Source: Tipula vernalis
Taxonomy: Eukaryota > Arthropoda > Insecta > Diptera > Tipulidae
Assembly: GCA_958295665.1 (NCBI GenBank)
Contig: OY282560.1
Coordinates: 46,996,333 to 47,060,332 of the forward strand
Length of the DNA: 64,000 bases
Reading direction: 5' to 3'
The notes under the pieces were generated by a model that saw only the letters and a list, made by a program, of their open reading frames with translations, was not told where the DNA came from and made no database searches. The first letter of the stretch is position 1. Each line of letters begins with the position of its first letter. The position numbers and the translations under genes were made by a program. Shown here in pieces: positions 54,725 through 64,000 of the stretch.

Positions 54725-57700
54725 AACCCACAAAGATATTCTCAAAGTTACTTTCGATAATTGATCGTTGCCCGCAACAGATCGATATCGTCTTATTTGG
54801 AGATTTTAATGCTCATCTAAAAGAAGATGATTTGCAGTCGAAGAATGAGAATGGAGTTTCTCTAGAACTACTTACTCGGTCGACTCAACTTTTTAATCAC
54901 ACCCTTCATGGACGTCGGCGAAAACTTATGACCTGCACTGATGGTCGATTGTATTCCCAGTTGGACTATATTTTAACCCGTAAAAGCAATCGGGTTATTT
55001 ATGTTAAGTCGTTAAAAGCCGCCTGTTTTTACCCGTCACTAAGCGACCATCGTTTAATATGGATTGTGTGCACCATGCGAAAAGTGCGGTCGCATGCGAA
55101 AAGTGCGGTCGCATGCCTGTCCTACTAATGTTAAGCCAGTTCTGATCTCTGCAGAGCCACCTATGACCTATTCATTCAAATCTTTGAATCTCTCGTTACT
55201 GCAAGGAGTAAAGATACACAAACAATATCAGTCCGTTTTAGCAAAATCATTTGCACAAGCAGTTTCAGATATAAATGATTGTAATCTATGGCATTTGATA
55301 ACTACTTGCATCAAGGAAAGCTCCCAACAGTTACTCACCACCAAGACACCCTAAGCGTAGGAAAGCATTGGCGCTCTTTAAACAGGCCCAGTTTCACAAA
55401 CATGCTCATCCACAGGAGATGAGCTCTCGATTGCGTCTACAAAGTGCCAGGAAACGTTTGTCTGATGCCTATTTCAGGCACAAATCTTCTGAATGCAAAC
55501 AATTTTTTAGTCGTTTGAGTTACTATTCTCCTCCAGAACGTCTTCGTAGAACTTATTCATATTTTAAGATTTTCAAACGAGATTGCTCTTCCTTTCGCGG
55601 AAATTACATACCAATTTCCTCCTGGATTAATGAACTTTCTACCATTGAAGGAACCTGGCCTTATAGAGGAACAGGACTACTTTCCTCTAGGTCCTCCTCC
55701 AAATAAGGAAGACATTCAGTTAGTACTGAATTTCATCCGCCCAGGCACTGCCCCGGGCCCGGATCAAATTCCCATTGAATTATTTAAATATGCACCCAAC
55801 AATATTGTTGAAGCGCTTCATAAAGTCATAGAAACTGCATGGATAAACAATGACCCACCAACCGAGTGGCTGGAGACCATTCAGGTTCCAATTCCTAAGA
55901 ACAAGAACCATCGTCAAACCAGTGATTTCCGACGCATAACCCTATGCAATGTAGGATACAAGATCTATGCCAAGCTTCTTCTTGAAAAGTTGGATGATCA
56001 TCTCGAATTACCGCCTTCATACCAAGCTGCGTTTTTGGCCAATCGCTCAACTGATGATCACATGTTTGTCGTTCGTCGAGTACTGGATGAAGAATGGCGC
56101 TCCGGGAATGAAACTTTTACCTTTTCTATTGACTTAGCAAAAGCATTTGACACAGTCAATCTAAAGGTCGTAATCGAATGTCTTCAACAATATGTGCCTC
56201 ATTTTCTGGTAAACCGCATCATAAAGGCTTGTTTCTGGGAGAAAACCTCCATCAAGTGGTTTAACACCTGTACAGCTAGAGTTAAAAAGAACAAAGGGGT
56301 AAAACAGGGTTGTCCTCTATCACCAAGACTTTTGAATTTCATTTTGAATGAAGTATTGGTAACTGTTGCCGATCAGTATCCAGAATTATGTTTAAATCAA
56401 GGAGGGACATTGCAGCTTCCATTAATTCTAGCATATGCTGATGACATTTTAATTGTCACTCGGGACCCTGCCCGCTTAGAACCCATTCTGATTGAGTTGA
56501 TCGCTGGATTAGAGATTGCCGGACTAACAGTGAATCCAAATAAATGCACTGTACTTATTAGAAACCCAGACTCCTTAATACCCATCCCATCCAATGTCAG
56601 AATGGATGGAATTACTTTCACCTCAGTGAAAACATTACGATACTTGGGCACCTACTTTATAACTAGGCTTAGTAGGGCCCTCACTATCCGGACCCGGTGT
56701 CACGAAAGCGCTCGGGGTCACGAAACTAATGCAATCTTTCATTAAAAGAAATAAAGTATCTTCTAAGATAGCCATCACGATGTATAATACTGTCATAGTT
56801 CCCATGATGATCTATGGATTGAAAACCACCGCCCTTACACTTGCAAATCGGAAGAGATTAAGGAAATATGAGCTCTTTTTCTTGAGAAGATTACTGGAAT
56901 TTAGTAAAGATAAATCCACCCTCGGAGCAAGGAAAATTAAAGAAATTTTGAACGGTAAAACAATAACAAAACGCATAACACAAACGGTAAAACAATAACA
57001 AACGCAAAACGGTCCTAGTAAACTAGGACGACCATGTTTTACCTGGCATGATTCGTTACACCAGGATTTCAATTATCTCAACAGATCGCATAATGAATTG
57101 GAACCTCTCTTATTCTCTCGAGTTGATTTACGGAAAGCAGCTGAAGGGATTTACCAATGCGAAGAATCAGATTCAAGTGAGCTTCTTGAATATGAAATTT
57201 CGGAAGAAGAGATAGCTAAAGTAATGTAGGTTGGATATTACAACTTTTATCAAATATTCATCGCTTACGTACATCAGAGCGATGTCAAGCAAGGAACTAA
57301 TGGGTAATTAATTAATTAATCAATTGCTAAACAAATGTAGTTAAATTTATTTAAGTTAAGTAGAGGTAAAATAAATAGATATAAATGGATTGTCATAGTA
57401 AATAAATAATTGAATACATATATGTATGTATAGTTTATTTGTTATAATTTATAATTGACGAATGGTATGCGGTTGTAACGTCAAGGTGGGAGAGATGGTG
57501 GTTGTGGGCGTTTTCGGATGGGAACAAATTTGTAGTTGGTTGTATTCATAACATGCTAATTGGGTTCAAAGTTGGAATTGTTTCGGGTATATTGCAGAAT
57601 TTATTACTCTCCAAAAAGTTAAGTAGCGAATTGAGACTAATTTAGTTTAATTTAGTTATTTATATAGGAAATGATCAAACTTGATGGAGCAGGCAAGTGT

Positions 57701-58050
57701 CTGGATGGATTAAATAAAATAATATTAATAGATTTTTCCTGCTCCTGGACAGGATTGTTACTAGATGATTTTTTATTTATTTAGTATAACTTAGGGTATG
57801 AAGTAACTAACCGAGGATTGCTGAGAAACATATTTAACCTTATTAAAATAAATAATGATTAAGATGATGACATGTTGGACCTCAGGAAATTAGCAATAGA
57901 TTAGATAATTCTGTCAGAATAAATTACAACAATAATACAAAGTTAAAATTTCAGGACTGAAGGAAAAAAAGCAAAGTTACCGGTCTTAAGAAAATAAGAA
58001 CTTGTAGATAGAAATTATGCCGTCCTGTGATAACAAATTATTATTATTAT
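54725..58050 (+). mobile_element. 5'-truncated LINE (endonuclease and reverse transcriptase)
   Basis: Begins within about 20 bp of the Copia gag start. 54770-55070 encodes the end of an apurinic-type endonuclease (IVLFGDFNAHL, SDHRLIWIV). 55630-56745 encodes the RT: GTAPGPDQIPIELFK, FRRITLCNVGYKIYAKLL, SIDLAKAFDTVN, VKQGCPLSPRLLNF and catalytic YADD near 56437. The C-terminal part continues in another frame to about 57228. The clade is uncertain but an RTE-like or related one is plausible. At least three short tandem duplications and frame breaks inactivate it. A (TTA)n run at 58026-58045 may mark the 3' end; alternatively it ends near 58235. Confidence 0.8.
55630..56745 (+). pseudogene. LINE reverse-transcriptase fragment (371 codons open)
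   Basis: The largest open piece of the LINE above. RT blocks are in order with the YADD catalytic pair (LAYADDILIVTRD). The frame is lost at about 56690, where a short duplicated ...TCACGAAA... unit occurs, and the C-terminal region follows at 56729-57228 in a different frame. Confidence 0.8.
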
Positions 58051-58323
58051 TATTAACAATTGTTATACTACTAACTGTTGACCGTCAAGGTGTCTGTAAC
58101 CGGGTCGAACTCAATCCTATACTAATAATCCTATCCAATCCTTCCAAGTCAATGTAAAAAGGGTGTACGGTGGGCTCGGCGTCATCCGGGAGATCTTGCT
58201 AAAGGCTTGGTCGTACAACCCAAATCAAATCAAAATCAAAAAATCTAGAACAGATTAAATCATGTCATACGTTAGAAATACTTACTCATTACTTGGAAGG
58301 GAATTAAAAAAGTTCACGAAATA
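58051..58323. other. spacer between LINE and Gypsy element
   Basis: Contains a GC-richer block (58081-58220) ending in (AAATC)n-like repeats that could be another LINE tail. No gene. Confidence 0.35.
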
Positions 58324-58328
58324 CCTAC

Positions 58329-58539
58329 TGTAGAGATGGTACTGTAGGGATGTTACTCTTAGGTGTTACTCTCATAATATGAATGAGAGATATATCTTAA
58401 TATATTCCTTTCAGATCATCACTACTTCTCTTGATTCATCATTACTAGAGCAACCACGAGCGATACAGGTCAATATATACCAACATAATAAAGAATAGAT
58501 AATTACGTATTGGAAAACAGTGTTTTATTGAATGTTATA
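58329..58539 (+). repeat. Gypsy 5' LTR (211 bp)
   Basis: TGTAGAGATGG ... AATGTTATA; matches the 3' LTR at 63609-63819 base for base by eye. It includes AATAAAG near its end, consistent with a polyadenylation signal. Confidence 0.93.
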
Positions 58540-59435
58540 ATGGCGACGAGGATCAATAGAATATAAAAAGACAATGTAGAAAATATACAAAATTAAACAA
58601 AAATACATGTAGCTAGTCAAATAAAGAAAAAAAAATTAAAAACTATTTGAGTGAAAATTATATTTAGTGGTCTAATTCAGTGTTTAACGTGTGTGTTTAA
58701 CGGAACTTGTATTAACGGAATAAATATACCACATGGGGTGTACTTTATCAGAGTCACTAAAAAGAGAAAAGAAAATTACCTGGTGAACGGTAAATAAAAT
58801 AAAAACAAAATTGCAAATTGCAATTCAAAGGTATGTGTAGTGTACATGCGTGCGTAACTTTGATTTTGAACAAGATTTTAGGCATAATAGTTTATAAGGA
58901 GTTGTGAAATAACTACCTGGGATCGCACTATATTATTTGCCTGAAGTTGTGTTGAATTATTTTTACGTAGGAGTGTGTACATGTATACTTACATATGTAT
59001 GCATATTAATGTGTAGTACTGTAGTATACATATAAGAGTTAGCTTAAAATAAAATGTTATTAAAACCGACTGGTACAAAAGAACAAAGAATAGAAAAGCT
59101 AATAAATTAAAATTTCATAGTATGTGTGAGTATATAAGCATGGTATTACTGCTAAATAAAGGCAGAATTTTCGTACATATTTTTTTTGTCCACGGATACC
59201 GCTACAATTAACAATTTATTGTTAATATGGTGGTGCCGAACAGGGATGAGAGAGAATTTTGTTTACATACATACACATTTTGTTAGATGTTGTATGTTCC
59301 AAATTGTTTTTCTCATTTCTTTGTAGTATAAAAAAGTTAGTGCGTTCCAACAATTTGTCTTACATGGAATTTTGCTGGTGGAATGAGTACGCATGCTTAT
59401 CTACAGGCACACATATGTATCTAATTAAACAAGAG

Positions 59436-59442
<7 letters not shown>

Positions 59443-59475
<33 letters not shown>
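59443..59475. repeat. TA microsatellite in the Gypsy leader
   Basis: A run of (TA)n with a few G interruptions, in the untranslated leader before gag. Confidence 0.9.
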
Positions 59476-59476
<1 letters not shown>

Positions 59477-59536
59477 AGGGTATAAAAAACAAATACATTT
59501 TTATCACAGGCACACTTCAACATAAAATAAAGAACA

Positions 59537-60817
59537 ATGAGTACCCTTGCTGCACTGGAAAATTTTGATTGCAGTGGTGATGTGTGTTCTTTAGGACATA
59601 GTTGGGAAAAATGGAAACGCGGTTTCCTAATTTTCGTAGAAGCATCCAACATAGAAAAGGCAGTAAAAAAAAGGGCAACCTTACTGCATGTCGGTGGTTT
59701 AGGTCTTCAAGAATCTTTTTATAATTTGCCAGGAGCATACATAGATGGTGAACTGCCAGAAAACAAAGAAGTCGACGTTTTTAAAATAGCTTTGGAAAAA
59801 CTCGATGAGTACTTTGCGCCTAAGCAAAGCAAGGTATACGAACGCCACATTTTTCGGTTGATGAAACAGGACGAAAACGAAAAGTTTGAGAAATTTTTAA
59901 TCAGACTTCGTCATCAGGCGGATAAGTGTAAATTTACGGATGCCAATGAACATTTAATTGGCCAAATCGCAGAAAAATGTAATTCCAAAGATTTGAGGAG
60001 GAAGATACTTTCATCAGGGGACGATATTTCATTAGAGACTATTATAGCGGAAGCTAATTCAATAGAATCTGTAGCCAGGCAAATGGACAGATTTGACGAA
60101 ACTAAAAAAATTCCATATGAAGTAAATAAACTTCAATTAAGAAATAAAATTTCTAGCCCTTGTACTCGGTGTGGGGATACAAAACATTCTTCTAACGATG
60201 AAAGATGTCCAGCTAAAAGCAAGATTTGTCGGAAATGTGGTTTCAAAGGACATTTCGAGAAGTTATGCAGAACCCGTAACACAAAAAGGAAAATTCAGAA
60301 CGGTAATGCATTTCACATTGTAAAACGATCGAAAAGGGAAAATGTTCGATCAGTAGAAGACGGAAAGGATGTAAATTATATATTTCACATTGATGATGAC
60401 GCTTTAGTTATGTGTAATGTGGGTGGAATTCCCATAAATTTGCTCATTGATTCTGGTAGCAAATGCAACATCATAGATGACAAAATTTGGGAGTCTTTAA
60501 AGAAAGACAAGATAAAAATTCAAAATCAAGTTAGAACACCGAACAAAACATTTTTGGCATATGCAAGCAATAAGCCTCTTAAAGTTTTAGGTTCCTTTGA
60601 AACATATATCAAAATTGGACATACTGAAAAACATGTTACATTTTATGTTATAAAGGGTGGAACAAATAGTTTGTTGGGGAAAATTACAGCCATGGATTTA
60701 GGAGTTCTAAAAATTGGATCAAATATCAATTCAATAGATGTTGCGTTTCCAAAATTTAAAAATATACTAATAGAAATTCCTATTGACAAATCCGTGGTAC
60801 CAGTTATTCAGCCTTAA
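59537..60817 (+). CDS. Gypsy gag and protease (426 codons)
   Basis: Retrotransposon structural protein fused to protease. The N-terminal 170 residues are gag-like. Two zinc knuckles occur at about residues 210-255 (CTRCGDTKHSSNDERC, CRKCGFKGHFEKLC), followed by a protease domain with active-site LLIDSGSKCNIID near residue 310. The frame ends in TAA at 60815-60817, exactly before the conserved start of RT, which continues in the same frame. The stop therefore separates gag-protease from RT either by mutation or, less likely, as a programmed readthrough point. Confidence 0.85.
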   Translation: MSTLAALENFDCSGDVCSLGHSWEKWKRGFLIFVEASNIEKAVKKRATLLHVGGLGLQESFYNLPGAYIDGELPENKEVDVFKIALEKLDEYFAPKQSKVYERHIFRLMKQDENEKFEKFLIRLRHQADKCKFTDANEHLIGQIAEKCNSKDLRRKILSSGDDISLETIIAEANSIESVARQMDRFDETKKIPYEVNKLQLRNKISSPCTRCGDTKHSSNDERCPAKSKICRKCGFKGHFEKLCRTRNTKRKIQNGNAFHIVKRSKRENVRSVEDGKDVNYIFHIDDDALVMCNVGGIPINLLIDSGSKCNIIDDKIWESLKKDKIKIQNQVRTPNKTFLAYASNKPLKVLGSFETYIKIGHTEKHVTFYVIKGGTNSLLGKITAMDLGVLKIGSNINSIDVAFPKFKNILIEIPIDKSVVPVIQP

Positions 60818-63357
60818 CGAAGAATCCCAATTCCATTAGAAGAAAAAGTAAATAAGAAATTAAAGGAACTTATAGAATGTGACATCATCGAAATAGTTAA
60901 CGAGCCATCGAGTTGGGTTTCTCCGATGGTTCCTATTATAAAAGGAAATGGAGATTTGCGTATTTGTGTGGACATGAGGAGAGCGAACATGGCTATCTCA
61001 CGGGAAAATCATCCGCTTCCAAAGATGGAGACAATCCTTCCACAATTAAGAACAGCAAGATTGATATAAAAAACGCATTTCACCAAATCGAAATTGCGCC
61101 GTCTTCACGATATATTACTACATTTATAAGCAAATTAGGCTTACTACGCTACAAACGACTTATGTTCGGAATTTCGTGTGCTCCTGAGCTATTTCAAAAA
61201 ATTATGGAGCGAATGTTAGTGTCATGCGAAGGTACTTTAAACTTTATCGACGATATAATTGTATTCGGCGGGACGGAAATTCAACATAACCACAATCTGC
61301 AGAGAACTTTAAATGTCCTTCGAGAAAATAATGTAGTTTTGAACGATTCGAAATGTGTATTCAAAACAACGAAAATACAGTTTCTGGGATACAATCTAAC
61401 AGCGGAAGGTATAAAACCATTGGAGAGCTACATTGATGTCATAAAAACTTCACGGGCACCAAAAACGACTGATGAAATTCAAAGCTTTTTGGGACTTGTC
61501 AATTTTATTGGTAAATGGATTCCCAATTTAGCCCCATTAACCGAACCTTTACGTAAAATACTACGTCTAAAGTTAATTAAAAATGCAAATATAGAGAATC
61601 TTTGGAACAAAGAACAGAAGGAAGCTTTTAAAAATTTAAAAGAAGTTTTATCTAATGATAAAACTTTAGGATATTATAATCCTAGTGACCGGACACAAGT
61701 TATTGCTGATGCAAGTCCAGTCGGTCTAGGATGCGTTCTGATTCAGTTTGATCAAACAGGACATGCTCGTATAATTGCTTACGGCAATAAAAGTTTGACA
61801 GACTGCGAGAAACGCTATTGTCAAACTGAGAAGGAAGCCCTAGCTTTGGTTTGGGCGGTGGAACATTTTAGAATCTATCTATATGGAAAAAAAGAATTTG
61901 AATTGGTCACTGATCACAAACCTTTAGAATCTATTTTTGGCCCCAAATCTAAACCGTGCGCTCGAATAGAGAGATGGGTGCTTCGTCTCCAGGCGTATAA
62001 ATATAAAGTAGTGTACCGCCCAGGTAAATTAAATATAGCTGATCCGTTATCCCGATTGTGTGTAAACAGAATATGCCAGCCATTTGATATGGAAGACAAT
62101 ATTCGGCAAGTCGTGGAATATGCTAAACCAGTTGCAACCTCAATGACAGATATTGAAAAGTATTCAAGTCAAGACAAAGAAATCACTAAAGTCAAAGAAG
62201 GAATTTTTAATGATGTTTGGGATCCAACCGTTAACAATTTTAAAATTTTTCAATCTGAATTATGCTTCTATGAAAACATTTTACTACGTGGTACAAAACT
62301 AGTAATTCCCGAGAAATTAAGAGGCAATATTTTAGCAGCTGCGCATGAAGGTCATCCTGGCATTGGGTGAATGAAAAGTCGATTACGCACAAAAGTGTGG
62401 TGGCCGAAAATAGACAGTGATGCCGAGAAGATCGTTAAAGAATGTAAAGGCTGTACATTAGTGTCAGTCCCAAACCCGCCTATCCCAATGAAACGTCGTG
62501 AATTGCCTAAAGCAGCTTGGATGGATATTGCTATCGATTATATGGGTCCGCTACCCAGTGGCGACTATTTATTGGTCATTATTGATTATTACAGAAGATA
62601 CAAAGAGGTTAAAATTATGAGAACTATAACTTCAGCAACCACAATTCAAGTTCTTGAAGAAATTTTTGCAAGACTCGGTTTTCCAATTTCCATTACAGCC
62701 GACAACGGTAAACAGTTCGTAAGCGGGGATTTTAGAAATTACTGTAAAGTTAGCGGAATTACCTTATATCATACCATTCCATATTGGTCTCAACAAAATG
62801 GCGAGGTCGAAAGACAAAATCGAAGCATCCTGAGACGGTTGAAAATAAGTCAAGCTTCCCGATGAAATTGGAAAAAGGATTTATTGGACTACCTAATGAT
62901 GTACAATAGCACACCGCACTCAACAACTGGCAAGTCCCCTTCGGAACTTTTCTTCGGCCGCGTATTCAGAGATAAATTACCTTATTTACCGGACTTTTCT
63001 AAGAATCTCATCCACGATGAAGTTAGAGAAAAAGACATGATTGGGAAAGAAAAAGGAAAACAATATGCAGATAAGAAACGGCATGCAACAGAAAATGAAT
63101 TGAAATGTGGTGATAAAGTTCTTGTAAAAAAAATGGCTAAAGAAAATAAATTATGTCCAAATTTCGATTCAACTCTGCATACTGTTGTTAAGGGAAAAGG
63201 AGCAGATATTGAAGTGCAGAATGACGAAACTGGCAAACAATTCAGGAAAAATATTGTCCATTTGAAGAAAGTTGGTGAAAATTGGACAATTTGTAATCCA
63301 GAAAATGACATTTCCGGACCAAGCAACGGCGGTAAAGTAAATAAGGATGAAAATTAA
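60818..63357 (+). pseudogene. Gypsy pol: reverse transcriptase, RNase H, integrase (four breaks)
   Basis: Starts with the Gypsy RT entry block (IIEIVNEPSSWVSPMV, LRICVDMRRANMAI) in the gag frame. It shifts frame at about 61055, where several residues before IKNAFHQ are missing. It continues with the catalytic FIDDIIVFG (about 61245), RNase H (ADASPVGLGCVL; TDHKPLESIF), the integrase H2C2 finger (HEGHPGIG...CKGCTLV) and the catalytic core (DIAIDYMGPLP; TADNGKQF; NGEVERQNRSIL). In-frame TGA codons at 62368 and 62863 interrupt conserved integrase text. All domains are otherwise recognisable. Confidence 0.88.
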
Positions 63358-63595
63358 GTCCAATAAAAAATTTAAGCCAACAGTTAATTAAGTTAAATTT
63401 AAAATCTTTTTAAAGAAGAGGATACAGGCTACTAAAAATTATATTAAATAACGAAATAAAAATTTAAAATTCTAGTTTGAATTAAAAAAAAAATGTAATA
63501 ATATATAATACAAAAAGTTATATTTTAGATAAGGAATAAAATCATAATAAAATTTATTGTTCAAGTGTGGGTTAAAATAATCAAATAAATTATAT

Positions 63596-63608
63596 AAAAA
63601 GGAAGGGA
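63596..63608 (+). other. Gypsy polypurine tract
   Basis: AAAAAGGAAGGGA directly abuts the 3' LTR, the expected plus-strand primer site. Confidence 0.75.
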
Positions 63609-63819
63609 TGTAGAGATGGTACTGTAGGGATGTTACTCTTAGGTGTTACTCTCATAATATGAATGAGAGATATATCTTAATATATTCCTTTCAGATCATC
63701 ACTACTTCTCTTGATTCATCATTACTAGAGCAACCACGAGCGATACAGGTCAATATATACCAACATAATAAAGAATAGATAATTACGTATTGGAAAACAG
63801 TGTTTTATTGAATGTTATA
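63609..63819 (+). repeat. Gypsy 3' LTR (211 bp)
   Basis: Copy of the 5' LTR at 58329-58539 with no difference seen by eye; followed by the CCTAC target duplication. Confidence 0.93.
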
Positions 63820-63824
63820 CCTAC

Positions 63825-64000
63825 CCAGTACTTTTTATCAGGACGTCTGATCACTCTACAGCCCTCTGTGTTACGGGAGGTGGCAAACGCAGTTAAGAAC
63901 ATTTTATGCTCGATTAGCCAAATGGTGCTCGCTTTTCTTGTGCCGCTCATTCTCTTACCTGTTCAGTGTTCACTTAATTATTATTAATTTATAATTTAAT
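63825..64000. other. right flank of Gypsy insertion
   Basis: A short stretch with no recognised gene. The motif tacctaccca at the insertion point resembles a sequence at 25470 (tacctacccagcaaac), so the Gypsy element may have landed in another repeat. Confidence 0.3.

Larger units (their letters stand above)
58324..63824 (+). mobile_element. full-length Gypsy-type LTR retrotransposon with broken pol
   Basis: Bounded by CCTAC direct repeats (58324-58328 and 63820-63824). Structure: 5' LTR 58329-58539; primer-binding-type TGGCGACGAGG directly after; a leader of about 1 kb; gag with protease 59537-60817; RT, RNase H and integrase to 63357; a purine tract AAAAAGGAAGGGA at 63596-63608; 3' LTR 63609-63819. 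No envelope gene is seen. By eye the two LTRs are identical over 211 bp. Pol nevertheless carries a stop right after protease, a deletion with frameshift at about 61055, and stops at 62368 and 62863. Confidence 0.93.

Noticed and set aside
63357..63608. Envelope gene of the Gypsy element
   Set aside because: The interval between pol and the 3' LTR is about 250 bp of AT-rich DNA with no open frame, so there is no sign of an env gene.

Overview
The window is a repeat-rich, AT-rich piece of animal nuclear genome, most likely from an insect and possibly a dipteran. The evidence is eukaryotic: GT-AG introns of about 55-500 bp, AATAAA signals, TATA/TCAGT-type core promoters, a long tandem satellite, LTR and non-LTR retrotransposons of the Gypsy, Copia, BEL-Pao and LINE types, and many short TIR elements. 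No rRNA, tRNA or CRISPR array was recognised. The species cannot be named from sequence alone.

Layout. 1-5951 is a satellite array of about 34 copies of a 172-bp unit with higher-order structure. 7992-10547 is the first of four large intronless ankyrin-repeat genes (851 aa). 11688-13188 (minus) is a complete four-exon THAP-domain gene. 13.5-18.4 kb is a thicket of nested TIR elements (MITEs) and a dying LINE. 18372-20488 and 22964-24772 (minus) are two paralogous five-exon genes. Each carries two copies of an insect C-x3-C-x3-C domain of the kind found in transposon-linked proteins, and each ends in the same coiled-coil exon as the THAP gene. 25.5-28 kb is again MITE-rich. 29053-31677 (874 aa) and 32016-34808 (930 aa) are ankyrin genes two and three. 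Gene three is met tail to tail by a broken ankyrin paralogue on the minus strand (34852 to about 37350). 37.4-42.6 kb is mostly unrecognised. 42.6-48.0 kb holds decayed Copia and BEL-Pao copies and a TA-flanked MITE. 48298-51030 is the fourth ankyrin gene (910 aa). 51.6-63.8 kb is a Copia remnant with one LTR, a 5'-truncated LINE, and a full-length Gypsy element with LTRs that look identical but a broken pol.

How it fits together. Two host gene families dominate. The ankyrin family shares an N-terminal module outside the obvious ankyrin repeats, an HCN signature and a short C-terminal motif, and looks like a local expansion with one copy dying. The second family consists of likely nuclear regulators in which a constant C-terminal exon (IKEE motifs, a Cys cluster and a charged coiled coil) is joined to two different DNA-binding-type N-termini: THAP, or a doubled Cys domain. 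Both N-terminal types are typical of transposon-derived genes, so the locus looks like repeated domestication and exon shuffling beside active mobile DNA. Gene models were assembled by hand from splice sites and reading frame; no database search was possible.
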